Positions 30,076-43,082 of a stretch of DNA of 64,000 nt are shown in pieces. The notes under the pieces were generated by a model, which saw only the letters and a list, made by a program, of their open reading frames with translations, searched no databases and was not told the origin of the DNA. How positions within the stretch are numbered: position 1 is the first letter of the stretch; the number at the start of each line of letters is the position of its first letter. The stretch is from Phytopseudomonas daroniae (GTDB taxonomy: Bacteria > Pseudomonadota > Gammaproteobacteria > Pseudomonadales > Pseudomonadaceae), in assembly GCF_004327285.1 (NCBI RefSeq), contig NZ_QJUI01000002.1:1-64000 (forward strand). The letters run 5' to 3'. The position numbers and the translations under genes are program-made.

Positions 30076-30525
30076 ATGCAGTTCCCGCAGTCGCTGAGCC
30101 GTACCCAACTGCCGCTGTTCGATGCCTTTCTGGCCTCGACCATTGCGGTAGTCGAACCCCACCAGGAGACAACCTTCAGCGAGGTGTCGCTGAGGGGCGC
30201 TGCAGGCCATTGCCTGACACTGTTGGCCCCCATGCTACGGGAACTGAGCGAAAAGGATGACGAACGCTGGCTGACGCTGATCGCTCCACCCGCGAGCCTG
30301 ACGCAAAGCTGGTTACGCGATGCCGGTCTGAACCGCGAACGCATTCTGCTGCTGCACCCTCGAAACAGCCAGAGCGCCCTGCAATTGGCTCAGGAAGCAC
30401 TGAAGCTTGGGCGCAGCCACACGGTCATCAGTTGGTTGCAGCCCCTGCCCCAGCACGCTCGCCAGCAATTGGAAGCGGCAGCGCAACTGGGCCAGGCGCA
30501 AAGCCTGAACATCAGCCTGGGCTGA
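30076..30525 (+). CDS. sulA: SOS cell-division inhibitor SulA
   Basis: SulA binds FtsZ and blocks septation during SOS. The 149-residue product has the SulA core: FSEVSLRGAAGHCLTLLAPMLRELSEKDDERWLTLIAPP and GLNRERILLLHPRNSQSALQLAQEALKLGRSHTVISWL, shown in pieces. I start at ATG 30076 with GGAGG five bases before it, rather than at an earlier ATG inside the end of lexA. It lacks its own SOS box and would rely on the lexA promoter. Confidence 0.93.
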   Translation: MQFPQSLSRTQLPLFDAFLASTIAVVEPHQETTFSEVSLRGAAGHCLTLLAPMLRELSEKDDERWLTLIAPPASLTQSWLRDAGLNRERILLLHPRNSQSALQLAQEALKLGRSHTVISWLQPLPQHARQQLEAAAQLGQAQSLNISLG

Positions 30526-30621
30526 AGCTCAAGTTTCAGAAAAGTGGTTAAAGCTTGAGTGTCTGTCAGATGCTAGCTTTGCTGCCTGACTCGCCTCAAA
30601 GGCGCAGACGGGAAAGCCGAA

Positions 30622-30858
30622 TCAGTGCAGGACGCGAGGCTGCTCGTCTTCTTGCTCGAAATCGCCTTCCGCCATTCTGCCGGCCATTTGCACGCCGACA
30701 TTGAGCATCGCCTTGGCGACTTCCACATGCTGGCCCTGGAGAAAGGCCTTGGCATCTTCGGAAAAGTCCAATACCACCAGCGCTTCCTCATCATCGGCTC
30801 GACGCAGGGCGATACGCCCATCGGGCAACTCGACGATCTCAAGGAAGGAAGTAGGCAT
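30622..30858 (-). CDS. Conserved hypothetical protein, small acidic
   Basis: A 78-residue acidic protein without signal peptide or helix for the membrane. It begins MPTSFLEIVELPDGRIALRRADDEEALVVLDFS (in two conserved strands), followed by a helix (AKAFLQGQHVEVAKAMLNVGVQMAGRM) and an acidic tail. I recall a conserved Pseudomonas gene of this kind next to sulA (PA3009) but know no function. I use ATG 30858, with AAGGAAG a few bases upstream. Confidence 0.8.
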   Translation of the reverse strand: MPTSFLEIVELPDGRIALRRADDEEALVVLDFSEDAKAFLQGQHVEVAKAMLNVGVQMAGRMAEGDFEQEDEQPRVLH

Positions 30859-30970
30859 AACTCGGATTCTCCACGAAAGGCCGCGCATTGTAGCAGCCGC
30901 TCCGCTCGATCGCTTGGCGAAAGAATCGCCAGGTGCTGAACGGGCTTTCAATCATCGATAAGCATCACGC

Positions 30971-31492
30971 TTACCATTCGCTGAGGCCAACGCGAAAACG
31001 TTGCGCCAGTGCTTTCAATTCCTGCCGCCAGCTCTCCAGGGTTTCCCGATCAAGAAGCGGCCGCTCCTCATCCAGGCTCACCGCTTCGATCAACGACGTG
31101 GCGCCAGGATCGGCCTTGGCCTCCCGTGGGGGGCGCGGCGGCCGGAACAGCTGGGCGTGAGCAGCCAATAATTGCCCGAGCCAGGTGTGCCCGTTTTCGG
31201 ACAACTCCACCAGTTCGGCCAACTCGGGGCTCGGTGCAGCCGACAGATTCTGTCGATCCAGCAGCACCTCGGCACGCGCTGCACTGCCATTCGGCAACCG
31301 ATAGAAGCCAGCGATTTCGTGACAGAGGCCGAGTAGCGCCCCGTACAGATGAAACAGCGTCGCTTCGCGTTCGGCCTGCACCAGCGCTTGGGCATTCATC
31401 GCCCGGCCCTCTTCAGCCTTGCGCCAGGACTCCAGAGAGAGCCCGGCGTAGAAAATCTTCTGATTGGTGCGGGTATACAGTTCGCCAGCCAT
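30971..31492 (-). CDS. Conserved hypothetical protein (DUF6586-like)
   Basis: A 173-residue soluble, largely helical protein beginning MAGELYTRTNQKIFYAGLSLESW, with a middle helical bundle (EREATLFHLYGALLGLCHEIAGFY) and a conserved end ESWRQELKALAQRFRVGLSEW. The family is conserved in Pseudomonas next to topA (PA3010 as I recall); from memory it is DUF6586. I chose ATG 31492, which has GGAG seven bases upstream; a longer start at 31519 lacks such a site. It lies 54 bases downstream of topA's stop on the same strand. Function unknown. Confidence 0.8.
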   Translation of the reverse strand: MAGELYTRTNQKIFYAGLSLESWRKAEEGRAMNAQALVQAEREATLFHLYGALLGLCHEIAGFYRLPNGSAARAEVLLDRQNLSAAPSPELAELVELSENGHTWLGQLLAAHAQLFRPPRPPREAKADPGATSLIEAVSLDEERPLLDRETLESWRQELKALAQRFRVGLSEW

Positions 31493-31546
31493 ATGCACTC
31501 TCCAGATGGCGTCAGGCACACTCCAGCGGAGCGTGCCCAGCGCAGA

Positions 31547-34153
31547 TCAACGCTTGTCTTCGACCTTCCACTTGCCGCCGTCAAAGAACGCTTTCCAACC
31601 GGTGGGCTTACCGTCCACCTCGGTCTGCACGTACTGCTCCTTGGTCTTGCGGCTGTAACGGATGACCGCAGCGCGGCCTTCAGGATCCTTGGCCGGCGCA
31701 TCGATCAGGAAGTGATACTTCGGATCGATCTCGTCCTTGTGCGGGATCAGCTCGAGCACCAGGGGCGCACGGGTTTCGCGGTTTTTCGGGAACTGGCTGG
31801 CGGCCAGGAACAGCCCTGAAGCGCCGTCACGCAGCACGTAGGTATCATCGACCTTTTCGCACTTGAGCTCCGGCATCTTCACCGCATCCATCTTGGGTGG
31901 CGCGGGCTCGCCGCTGCGCAGCAGCTTGCGGGTATTCTTGCACTCGCTGTTGGTACAACCGAAGAACTTGCCGAAGCGACCGGTCTTGAGCTGCATCTGG
32001 CTGCCGCACTTGTCGCACTCCAGGCTCGGTCCTTCGTAACCCTTGATGCGGAACTGGCCCTGCTCGATCTCGTAGCCGGCGCAATCCGGGTTGTTACCGC
32101 AGATATGCAGCTTGCGCGTTTCGTCCAGCAGGTAGGCGTCCATCGCGGTCGCACAGATCGGGCAGCGATGCTTGCCAAGCAATACCCGCGACTCCGACTC
32201 GCCCTCGTCATCCGCGGCGATCTCGTCACCGGGCACCAGGTTGACCGTGGCCTTGCAGCGCTCTTTCGGCGGCAGGGCATAGCCCGAACAGCCGAGGAAA
32301 ACGCCCGTCGAGGCGGTACGAATCATCATCGGCCGGCCGCAATCGCGGCAGGGAATATCGGTCAGGGTCGGCGTATTGGCACGCATGCCATTGTCGCCGT
32401 CCGCGGCCAGTTCCAGCTTCTTCTTGAAGTCGCCGTAGAACTCGTCGAGCAGGTGCTTCCACTCGCGCTCGCCCTGGGCGACATCGTCGAGGTTCTCTTC
32501 CATACCGGCGGTGAAGCCGTAGTCCATCAGGTCGGAGAAGCTTTCGCCAAGACGCTCGGTAACGATGTCGCCCATTTTCTCCGAATAGAAACGGCGGTTG
32601 TGCAGCGCCACGTAGCCACGATCCTGAATGGTGGAAATGATCGCTGCGTAGGTGGACGGGCGACCGATACCCCGCTTCTCCATTTCCTTGACCAGGCTGG
32701 CTTCCGAATAGCGCGCCGGTGGCTTGGTGAAGTGCTGGCTCGGATCGAGTTTGATCAGCTTGAGCGCTTCACCTTCCTTCATTTCCGGCAGCACGGCGTC
32801 GTCACCAGGCTTGCTCAGTTGCGGCAACGCACGGGTGTAACCGTCGAACTTGAGGATACGGCCCTTGGCGCGCAGCTCGAACTGAGCGGCAGTAACGGTA
32901 ACGGTAGTCGACAGATATTCGGCCGGTGGCATCTGACAAGCGACGAACTGGCGCCAGATCAGCTCGTACAGACGCTCGGCATCACGCTCCATACCAGACA
33001 GCTGGGTCGGACGCAGGTTGACGTCAGAGGGACGAATCGCTTCGTGCGCCTCCTGAGCGCCTTCCTTGCTGGAGTAGACGTTAGCCTTCTCCGGCAGGTA
33101 TTTCTTGCCGTACTCGCCGTCGATGAAACTGCGCACCATTTCGATGGCATCGGCCGACAGGTTGGTGGAGTCGGTACGCATATAGGTGATGTAGCCAGCC
33201 TCGTAGAGACGCTGGGCCATCATCATGGTCTTCTTCACGCCGAAGCCGAGACGCGTGCTGGCGGCCTGCTGCAACGTGGAGGTGATGAACGGCGCCGATG
33301 GTTTGCTGCTGGTCGGCTTGTCCTCACGCTTGGCTATACTATAGCTCGACGCCTTGAGCGTCGCCAACGCGGCCATGGCCTGGGCTTCGTTCAGCGGTTT
33401 GAAGGCGGCCCCGTTCTCGCGGGCCACTTCGAAACGCACGTTGGCACCCTTGGCGGTGCCCAGGTCAGCGTGCACTTCCCAGTACTCTTCAGGCACGAAT
33501 GCGCGGATTTCCTTCTCGCGCTCGACCACCAGTTTCACCGCGACGGACTGCACACGACCGGCGGACAGGCCGCGGGCGATCTTCGACCACAACAGCGGCG
33601 AGACCATGTAGCCCACCACGCGATCGAGGAAGCGTCGTGCCTGCTGGGCATTGACCCGATTGATATCCAGCTCGCCCGGGGCGGAGAACGCCTCCTGGAT
33701 GGCCTTCTTGGTGATTTCGTTGAACACCACACGCTTGTAGCGGCTGTCATCGCCGCCGATGGACTCGCGCAGGTGCCAGGCGATGGCCTCCCCCTCTCTA
33801 TCCAAGTCGGTCGCGAGATAGATGGTATCGGCTTCCTTGGCCAGGCGACGCAGTTCCTCGACCACCTTTTCCTTGCCGGGCAGGATCTCGTACTTGGCCT
33901 TCCAGCCGTGTTCGGGATCGACCCCCATGCGGTTGAAAAGCTGACGCTTGGCCTTTTCCTTGGGCGACAGGGCTGGCGTTTCGCCGGCGGCAGCCTTGCC
34001 GCGTTTGGCAGGCTCCTTGGCGGCCGCCCCGCCACTGGTGGGGAGGTCGCGGATGTGGCCGATGCTCGACTTCACCACGTACTGGCTGCCCAGGTACTTG
34101 TTGATGGTCTTGGCCTTGGCCGGGGATTCCACGATGACCAGCGATTTACCCAT
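31547..34153 (-). CDS. topA: DNA topoisomerase I
   Basis: TopA relaxes negative supercoils by passing one strand through a transient break. The 868 residues contain the N-terminal TOPRIM domain ([20 protein letters not shown]; acidic triad in [15 protein letters not shown]), the catalytic tyrosine in [11 protein letters not shown], and the gate domains. C-terminal cysteine-rich zinc ribbons follow, for example [18 protein letters not shown], and CDKCGSQM followed by [11 protein letters not shown]. Length equals the family's. I use ATG 34153 (MGKSLVIVE). An insert around residues 38-60, rich in Ala, Lys and Pro, is a Pseudomonas feature. Confidence 0.98.
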   Translation of the reverse strand: MGKSLVIVESPAKAKTINKYLGSQYVVKSSIGHIRDLPTSGGAAAKEPAKRGKAAAGETPALSPKEKAKRQLFNRMGVDPEHGWKAKYEILPGKEKVVEELRRLAKEADTIYLATDLDREGEAIAWHLRESIGGDDSRYKRVVFNEITKKAIQEAFSAPGELDINRVNAQQARRFLDRVVGYMVSPLLWSKIARGLSAGRVQSVAVKLVVEREKEIRAFVPEEYWEVHADLGTAKGANVRFEVARENGAAFKPLNEAQAMAALATLKASSYSIAKREDKPTSSKPSAPFITSTLQQAASTRLGFGVKKTMMMAQRLYEAGYITYMRTDSTNLSADAIEMVRSFIDGEYGKKYLPEKANVYSSKEGAQEAHEAIRPSDVNLRPTQLSGMERDAERLYELIWRQFVACQMPPAEYLSTTVTVTAAQFELRAKGRILKFDGYTRALPQLSKPGDDAVLPEMKEGEALKLIKLDPSQHFTKPPARYSEASLVKEMEKRGIGRPSTYAAIISTIQDRGYVALHNRRFYSEKMGDIVTERLGESFSDLMDYGFTAGMEENLDDVAQGEREWKHLLDEFYGDFKKKLELAADGDNGMRANTPTLTDIPCRDCGRPMMIRTASTGVFLGCSGYALPPKERCKATVNLVPGDEIAADDEGESESRVLLGKHRCPICATAMDAYLLDETRKLHICGNNPDCAGYEIEQGQFRIKGYEGPSLECDKCGSQMQLKTGRFGKFFGCTNSECKNTRKLLRSGEPAPPKMDAVKMPELKCEKVDDTYVLRDGASGLFLAASQFPKNRETRAPLVLELIPHKDEIDPKYHFLIDAPAKDPEGRAAVIRYSRKTKEQYVQTEVDGKPTGWKAFFDGGKWKVEDKR

Positions 34154-34419
34154 GGATTGGAAAATTCCTGAAATTCGGTAATTGAAAGGCGAGCAAGTAT
34201 CTGAAAAAACTGTTGGGCGTATCGGTTCGACGCGCACCGCATCGACGATGAAAGCGCTCGCCCGACAGAGCGAACACCTAAAAGCGTGGCGCTGCCGCTT
34301 GTATCACATCGGTCTCGTGGTTATCCAACAGACCAGAAGTGTCCTGCGACCTGCTTTGGCCCCGCTATATATAGTGGCGGTCAACTCGAGGTCAAGGGCG
34401 AGTATTTTTTGAAGCGGCT

Positions 34420-34659
34420 TCAGGGGCGGCGCAGAACGCTTGCCTCGGCCTCGACAAAAGCAAAGCGTGGAACCCGCTTGCCGTCCAGTTCCACCTCACC
34501 CTGGAACATCTCCAGCGGCCGCACCCAGAGACCGTATTCGCCGTACAACGCCTGATAGACGACGACTTCCTCTTCCGTCTCGGAATGCCGGGCCACGCCC
34601 AGCACACGGTACTCGGGGCCTTTGTAATGACGGTAGAGACCGGGTTGCAGCGACATCAT
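34420..34659 (-). CDS. DUF1653 domain protein
   Basis: A 79-residue protein made of a single DUF1653 domain: [37 protein letters not shown] in pieces, then [12 protein letters not shown]. The family is a small beta-barrel of unknown role, often called YpjP/WG-like by automated tools. The first of two adjacent ATGs (34659) has AGGA six bases upstream; the second codon could equally start. It stands alone between topA and fadA, and no function can be inferred. Confidence 0.88.
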   Translation of the reverse strand: MMSLQPGLYRHYKGPEYRVLGVARHSETEEEVVVYQALYGEYGLWVRPLEMFQGEVELDGKRVPRFAFVEAEASVLRRP

Positions 34660-34763
34660 TCAATTTCCTGGAAATATTTTTCGTTCGATAAAAAGATCGG
34701 CCGCGATTTCCGGCGACACGACGAAGCCACCGACGGGATAGGAACGGCAGGCCAAAAAACAAA

Positions 34764-34785
34764 AACCGGGGCAGGAGCCCCGGTT
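34764..34785 (-). terminator. Rho-independent terminator of fadBA
   Basis: AACCGGGGC (34764-34772) pairs with GCCCCGGTT (34777-34785) around AGGA, followed on the minus strand by TTTGTTTTTT, 18 bases past the fadA stop. Confidence 0.88.
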
Positions 34786-34802
34786 GTGCAACCACCTGAA
34801 TG

Positions 34803-36008
<1,206 letters not shown>

Positions 36009-38156
36009 TTAACCGAAGAAGGTCTGGCCGTTCTTGGCCATTTCACGCAGTTTCTCGGTCGGCTGATACAGCGCGCCCAGATCGGCGTACTTGTCGGCCA
36101 GGGCCACGAACTCGGCTACCCCGACACTGTCGATGTAGCGCAACGCGCCACCACGGAAGGGTGGGAAACCGATACCGTAGATCAGGCCCATATCGGCCTC
36201 GGCGGCGGTCTCGACGATACCGTCCTCCAGGCAGCGCACGGTTTCCATGCACAGGGGGATCATCATGGTGTTGATGATGTCCTCGTCGCTCAGCTCGCGC
36301 TGCTCGACCACGATCGACTTGAGCAGCTCGTAAGCCTCGGGATCGGTGACTTTCTTCGGCTTGCCGCGCTTGTCGGTCTCGTAGGCGTAGAAGCCCTTGC
36401 CATTCTTCTGGCCCAGGCGGTTGGCCTCGTACATCACGTCGACCGCTGTCCTGCCTTCGACCGCCATGCGATCCGGGAAGCCTTCGGCCATCACGTCACG
36501 ACCGTGGTGGCCGGTGTCGATGCCGACGACGTCGGAGAGATAAGCCGGGCCCATGGGCCAGCCGAACTTTTCCATGACCTTGTCGATGCGCGCGAAGTCG
36601 ACGCCAAAGCTCAGCAGCTTGGAGAAGCCACCGAAGTACGGGAACAGCACGCGGTTGACCAGGAAGCCCGGGCAGTCGTTGACCACGATCGGGTTCTTGC
36701 CCATCTTCTTGGCGTACGCCACGGTAGTGGCCACCGCCTTGTCGCTGGATTTCTCGCCACGGATGACTTCGACCAGCGGCATCATGTGCACCGGGTTGAA
36801 GAAGTGCATGCCGACGAAGTTTTCCGGGCGTTTGAGCGCCTTGGCCAGCAGGCTGATGGAGATGGTCGAGGTGTTGGACGCCAGAATGGTGTCTTCCTTG
36901 ACCGCGGCCTCTACCTCGGCCAGCACGGCCTGCTTGACCTTGGGGTTCTCGACCACGGCTTCGACGACGATATCGACATTGGCGAAGTCGCCATAGGACA
37001 TGGTCGGACGAATGGCATTCAGCGAGTCGGCCATCTGCGCGGCAGTCATGCGGCCCTTCTCGACGCGCTTGCCGAGCAGCTTGGCAGCCTCGTTCAGGCC
37101 CATCTGGATACCCTCTTCGCGGATATCCTTCATCAGGATCGGCGTGCCCTTGGACGCCGACTGGTAGGCGATACCACCCCCCATGATGCCGGCACCCAGC
37201 ACCGCGGCCAGTTTCACGTCCTGAGCGATAGCATCAAAGGCCTTGGCTTTCTTCTTCAGCTCCTGATCGTTGAGGAACAGGCCGATCAGGCTTTCCGCTA
37301 CCGAGGTCTTGGCCAGTTTGGCGAAACCGGCGGCTTCGACTTCCAGCGCCTTGTCACGACCGAAGTTGGCGGCTTTCTGAATGCTCTTGATCGCTTCGAC
37401 CGGTGCAGGATAGTTCGGCCCGGCCTGGCCAGCGACGAACCCCTTGGCGGTTTCGAAGGCCATCATCTGCTCGATGGCGTTGAGCTTGAGTTTTTCCAGC
37501 TTGGGCTGACGCTTGGCCTTGTAATCCAGCTCACCGGAAATCGCGCGCTTGATCAGATCCAGCGCACCACTCTGCAGCTTGTCGGCGCTGACCACGGCAT
37601 CGACCGCACCGACCTTGAGAGCATCATCGGCACGGTTTTCCTTGCCGGAGGCAATCCACTCGACGGCGTTGTCGGTACCGATCAGACGCGGCAGGCGGAC
37701 GGTACCACCGAAGCCCGGGTAGATACCCAGCTTGACCTCGGGCAGACCGATCTTGGCGCCTTCGGCCATGATCCGATAGTCGGCGGCCAGACACATCTCC
37801 AGGCCACCGCCCAGGGCAATGCCATTGATCGCCACGACGGTGGGCACCGCCAGGTCTTCGAAATCACTGAAGATCCTGTTGGCTTCCAGGTTGCCGGCGA
37901 CCAGCTGTTCTTCGGGCAGCTTGAAGTTGTCGACGAACTCGGTGATATCGGCACCGACGATGAACACGTCCTTGCCGCTGCTGACGATCACGCCTTTGAT
38001 CGAGGCATCGGCCTTGATCGCATCGACGGCCTGACGGAGCTCGCTCAGGGTTAGACGATTGAACTTGTTGACGGACTCACCCTTGAGGTCGAACTTGAGT
38101 TCGACGATGCCGCTTTCAAGAGCCTTAACCGTGATGGCTTTACCTTCGTAAATCAT
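36009..38156 (-). CDS. fadB: Fatty acid oxidation complex alpha subunit FadB
   Basis: The multifunctional alpha subunit joins enoyl-CoA hydratase/isomerase (about 1-190, oxyanion stretch [18 protein letters not shown]) to 3-hydroxyacyl-CoA dehydrogenase (about 310-715, NAD fold [18 protein letters not shown], then [15 protein letters not shown]). The 715 residues equal the family's length. ATG 38156 ([11 protein letters not shown]) has GGAG about eight bases upstream; the TTG codon before it is not needed. A PsrA-like box lies 151 bases upstream, consistent with fatty-acid induction known for this operon in P. aeruginosa. Confidence 0.97.
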   Translation of the reverse strand: MIYEGKAITVKALESGIVELKFDLKGESVNKFNRLTLSELRQAVDAIKADASIKGVIVSSGKDVFIVGADITEFVDNFKLPEEQLVAGNLEANRIFSDFEDLAVPTVVAINGIALGGGLEMCLAADYRIMAEGAKIGLPEVKLGIYPGFGGTVRLPRLIGTDNAVEWIASGKENRADDALKVGAVDAVVSADKLQSGALDLIKRAISGELDYKAKRQPKLEKLKLNAIEQMMAFETAKGFVAGQAGPNYPAPVEAIKSIQKAANFGRDKALEVEAAGFAKLAKTSVAESLIGLFLNDQELKKKAKAFDAIAQDVKLAAVLGAGIMGGGIAYQSASKGTPILMKDIREEGIQMGLNEAAKLLGKRVEKGRMTAAQMADSLNAIRPTMSYGDFANVDIVVEAVVENPKVKQAVLAEVEAAVKEDTILASNTSTISISLLAKALKRPENFVGMHFFNPVHMMPLVEVIRGEKSSDKAVATTVAYAKKMGKNPIVVNDCPGFLVNRVLFPYFGGFSKLLSFGVDFARIDKVMEKFGWPMGPAYLSDVVGIDTGHHGRDVMAEGFPDRMAVEGRTAVDVMYEANRLGQKNGKGFYAYETDKRGKPKKVTDPEAYELLKSIVVEQRELSDEDIINTMMIPLCMETVRCLEDGIVETAAEADMGLIYGIGFPPFRGGALRYIDSVGVAEFVALADKYADLGALYQPTEKLREMAKNGQTFFG

Positions 38157-38516
38157 CAACTGATCTCCACGCTAGGGAATCTGAACAGTACACACCGGAG
38201 TCAATCCACAGACTCACGCCACAAAACACCGTAGACGAAAATCCGCTACCCACCGATGCGATATTCGGACTGGATTGGGCATTGCCGAACAGGCAAACAC
38301 TCAATTCATACGCCCGTTTGATTTGGGTGAGCACACCTTCACGGAAAAGCCGGTAATTGTCAATTGGCGTTCTGTAGTCACTTGCAGCGCGTACTACCAG
38401 CGTACGATTAACGAACAAGCCTGCTGCGAAAAACCGATCATTGGCGTCGATAACGCATCATTCGGCCAACATGATCCAGCCGATGCGTATCGCTAGCCAA
38501 AATCAAACACGGCGGG
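38157..38516. other. fadBA upstream region
   Basis: About 360 bases between fadB and a mobile element. It contains the PsrA-like operator at 38307-38320 and must contain the fadBA promoter. I see no clear gene. Confidence 0.4.
38307..38320. promoter_or_regulatory. PsrA-like operator upstream of fadB
   Basis: CATACGCCCGTTTG matches CAAAC-N4-GTTTG with one mismatch in the left half. It sits 151-164 bases upstream of the fadB ATG. PsrA control of fadBA is established in P. aeruginosa. Confidence 0.5.
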
Positions 38517-38784
38517 TAGGGTCTGTTGACGTTTCAGCACGACCGCGCCGGAGCCCGTTTTGCCGCGAGGCAAGGCACGAGCCGCGAAGTTTAGCGAGCT
38601 AAATGAGCCGGCGAGAAACGCAGCATCGCGGCAAAACGGGCCCGGCCCTTCGGGTTGCGCGGGAAATCTCGCCATGCGTCGTTGGAGGACTTGGCAAGGG
38701 AACAACCATTCCCTACGTCCTCCGCCTAGCCTGGCGAGATTTCTCGCGGCAACGCGGCTTGCGCTGAAACGCCAACAGACCCTA
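38517..38784. mobile_element. 268-bp MITE-like element with TA ends
   Basis: The ends are 22-base inverted repeats matching at 21 positions, starting TAGGGTCTGTTG and finishing CAACAGACCCTA. If the outer TA is a target duplication, the element proper begins GGGTCTGTTG, the form of IS630/mariner-related miniature elements. It contains inner palindromes (GCCCGTTTTGCCGCG with CGCGGCAAAACGGGC) and no gene. An internal module at about 38571-38628 resembles part of the 7270-7407 element. Confidence 0.72.
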
Positions 38785-38855
38785 AAGTCGCGCGATTCGG
38801 CTGTCGCCGAATGACCAAAACAACAATAACGACGTGTCTTCACCGAGGTTCCAGC

Positions 38856-39674
38856 ATGCCGAAACGCCTGCGCGCCATCTCTTTGCATACCCTGCTCGCC
38901 ACCCTTCTGCTGCTGCCTGGTTTGGCTGCTGCCGCCGAAACGTCTCCTCACCTGCAGCATCTGCTGCGCATGCACCTGGCTGCGCAGAAGAGCCTGGGCG
39001 ACTTCTACATGTACAACAGCATGGAAGGCGATCAGCGCTATGCGCGGATGATCGACGAGTCTCGCCGAGAGGCCAGTGAACAGCTGCAGAAACTGGCAAA
39101 CATGTCTGACGTCGGCGCGGCTCGCCTGCAAGCCCAACTGCAACAGGAATGGCAAGCCTATGACCAGGAGCTGACGGCGCTAATGAGCACGCTGGGGAAG
39201 CAGGGCTACACGGACTTGCAACCGGTCGCCGACATGGCGGCTCGCAACCGGCAGGTTTTGGCGACCTGCCAGGCGCTCCATGAGGCGCTGCAGCATGCAG
39301 ACACCCACACAATATCCGAGCAGACAGCGGACACGCGGCAGCTCAGCCTATTGATGCAGAGTATCGCGGTGAGCTACGCCGCACGCAGTGCGTCGGTGGG
39401 GGCCAGTTTTTCCGGGGATAGCACCGAGCGGCCTATCGAGGAGCTGGTGGCCGACTTTTCCAGCCGCCTGGATGCGCTGCGCAGCCTGCCGGGCAACAGC
39501 GTAGCGATCAATGCGGCTCTGGACGGGGTGCTGACCAAGTGGCGCTATATCGAGAACTCTCTGCGCAACTACAACGAGAAAAGCGTTCCGTTTCTGGTCA
39601 ACAAGTACTCGGACAGCATCATCCGCGGGCTGATGGAGGTCACCGACCTTTACGAGCAAGGCGGCCGATCATGA
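38856..39674 (+). CDS. Secreted protein of unknown function
   Basis: A 272-residue protein with a Sec signal peptide (about 1-26, SLHTLLATLLLLPGLAAAAE) and a long, mainly alpha-helical mature part (for example DESRREASEQLQKLANMSDVG, NAALDGVLTKWRYIENSLR). No enzyme motif is visible; the helical layout with a YNSMEGDQRYARM start recalls ligand-sensing bundles, but there is no membrane helix or signalling domain after it. I start at ATG 38856 because GAGG is upstream and the signal peptide then begins properly; an ATG at 38811 falls nearer the mobile element. P. aeruginosa has a similar gene after fadB (PA3015 as I recall). Confidence 0.78.
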   Translation: MPKRLRAISLHTLLATLLLLPGLAAAAETSPHLQHLLRMHLAAQKSLGDFYMYNSMEGDQRYARMIDESRREASEQLQKLANMSDVGAARLQAQLQQEWQAYDQELTALMSTLGKQGYTDLQPVADMAARNRQVLATCQALHEALQHADTHTISEQTADTRQLSLLMQSIAVSYAARSASVGASFSGDSTERPIEELVADFSSRLDALRSLPGNSVAINAALDGVLTKWRYIENSLRNYNEKSVPFLVNKYSDSIIRGLMEVTDLYEQGGRS

Positions 39675-39709
39675 CCGATAGCAACGCGCCGCAGCGAAAC
39701 GCGAAGTGC

Positions 39710-40147
39710 TCAGGCACGAGCCTTGAGGAATGTCGCAATAGTCTGCAACGATTCCGGCTGTGCGCGCTCCCCCCAGAAAAGAGCGATCATCTGCGTGCTG
39801 GCTTCGACCTTGTAGACATCACCCGGCAAGGTGCCGAGCTGCTCGGCGAGCGACACATCCGCGCAGGGCTCCTGCCATTTGTTCAGCCATTTACCCGGTT
39901 CGCTCTGCCAGTAACACCAGCTATCCTGCCGCCCGCGGGGACGCGGGCGATGGTATTGCGGGCAGGGGTTTGGCGGCGTCTTGCTCATCCAGTACGGCCA
40001 CTCCTCGCGCGCCAGCTGCATCGCCAGCCCCATGCGTCGCGCCTGCAGTCGAACATCCATCTGGCCACGCTGACGCCGCGATGGCACCAACCAGACCAGA
40101 GGGCTAAGCGCAACTACCAGTAAGGCGACAACGATCCATCCCGTCAT
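39710..40147 (-). CDS. Membrane-anchored hypothetical protein
   Basis: A 145-residue protein with one N-terminal transmembrane helix (about 3-23, GWIVVALLVVALSPLVWLV) followed by a basic stretch and a cytoplasmic domain rich in Trp, Pro and Cys (EEWPYWMSKTPPNPCPQY, SWCYWQSEPGKWLNKW). The positive-inside rule puts the domain in the cytoplasm. I recall a Pseudomonas-restricted homologue next to uspA (PA3016). Function unknown. It is convergent with the secreted protein gene at 38856 and divergent from the universal stress gene. Confidence 0.78.
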   Translation of the reverse strand: MTGWIVVALLVVALSPLVWLVPSRRQRGQMDVRLQARRMGLAMQLAREEWPYWMSKTPPNPCPQYHRPRPRGRQDSWCYWQSEPGKWLNKWQEPCADVSLAEQLGTLPGDVYKVEASTQMIALFWGERAQPESLQTIATFLKARA

Positions 40148-40234
40148 AATTTCTATCTCGTGTGCGCAACCTGTGGTAAATGCTCAAATCAGCCATACTT
40201 GAAATCATTGGTCACCCTTGAAGGAGACAATCTC

Positions 40235-40678
40235 ATGTCCTACCAGCACATTCTGGTCGCCGTCGACCTGACCGAGGAGTGCGACCCGGTAATGAAGCGC
40301 GCCCAGGCTCTGGCCAGCAGCACCCAGGCGAAACTGTCCGTGGTGCATATCGTCGAACCCATGGCCATGGCTTTTGGCGGCGACGTACCGATGGATCTGT
40401 CGATGCTGCAACAACAGCAGTTCGAGCAGGCCAAGGAGCGCCTCGACGCCTTCGCCCTCAAGCACCCTCAGCTCACTCCCGAAAACCGCCACCTGGCTTA
40501 TGGCCAGCCACGCCAGGAAATTCATCGCCTGGCTTCCGAGCAGCGCTGCGACCTGATCATCGTCGGCAGCCACGGCCGTCATGGCCTGGCCCTGCTACTC
40601 GGCTCGACCGCCAATGACGTACTGCATGGCGCGCCCTGCGACGTGCTGGCTGTCAGCCTGAAGAAGCCGTCGGCCTAA
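40235..40678 (+). CDS. Universal stress protein, UspA family
   Basis: A 147-residue single-domain Usp protein of the kind made under starvation or low oxygen. It begins MSYQHILVAVDLTEECDPVMKRA and ends with the nucleotide-binding motif IIVGSHGRHGLALLLGSTANDVLHGAPCDVLAV, matching the G-2x-G-9x-G-S/T pattern of ATP-binding members. The start at 40235 has AAGGAG eight bases upstream. A strong stem-loop (40693-40720) follows. Confidence 0.93.
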   Translation: MSYQHILVAVDLTEECDPVMKRAQALASSTQAKLSVVHIVEPMAMAFGGDVPMDLSMLQQQQFEQAKERLDAFALKHPQLTPENRHLAYGQPRQEIHRLASEQRCDLIIVGSHGRHGLALLLGSTANDVLHGAPCDVLAVSLKKPSA

Positions 40679-40692
40679 CCGATCTGTAGTGA

Positions 40693-40720
40693 ACGACGCC
40701 GGGCAAAAGCCCGGCGTCGT
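40693..40720. terminator. Stem-loop between uspA-family gene and ABC-F gene
   Basis: ACGACGCCGGGC (40693-40704) pairs perfectly with GCCCGGCGTCGT (40709-40720) around AAAA. It lies 15 bases past the usp stop and 58 bases past the stop of the convergent ABC-F gene, so it could end both. No T run follows. Confidence 0.65.
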
Positions 40721-40777
40721 AGCATCAGCTATCTGCTGGTTGGCCGAGGTGAATTGTCTTCGCCCCAGCAGTCCTCA

Positions 40778-42703
<1,926 letters not shown>

Positions 42704-43082
42704 GGGAGTTGCCTCGACAATACGCTGGGGTGATGGGCGAAAAGAGTGTGCGAACGCAGCCAATGGGTTCGCCGCGTGGCCGACCACCACGAAACTGATC
42801 TGGCCAGCGCATGCGCCAGCCAAAAACCGGGCGCGTATTCTAACCGAGAAGGCCCTCGGCGTCTGTCAGGCCGTACGCACCGGCGGTCGATGTGACATAA
42901 ACAGACATGCGCCGGGGCGCAGCGGCCCTTTCGCGTCAAGCGGGCAAAAGGCTAAGCTAACGCCCGTTGTCGTCAACGCACCCGGAATCTGCTGCGCTGA
43001 ACGGCAACCGCCCCAAGGGCGCATCGAGCGACCGGCATCAGCCAGATCGCGCCCGCTCACGAGATGATCCCCCGGAAGTGCC
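42704..43082. other. Divergent intergenic region uup/slt
   Basis: 379 bases between two divergent starts. It should hold both promoters, but I could not identify convincing boxes and see no gene, repeat or terminator. Confidence 0.35.

Noticed and set aside
32105..34171. A 688-codon open frame antisense to topA
   Set aside because: Same cause: an antisense shadow of a high-GC gene with full TopA motifs on the other strand.
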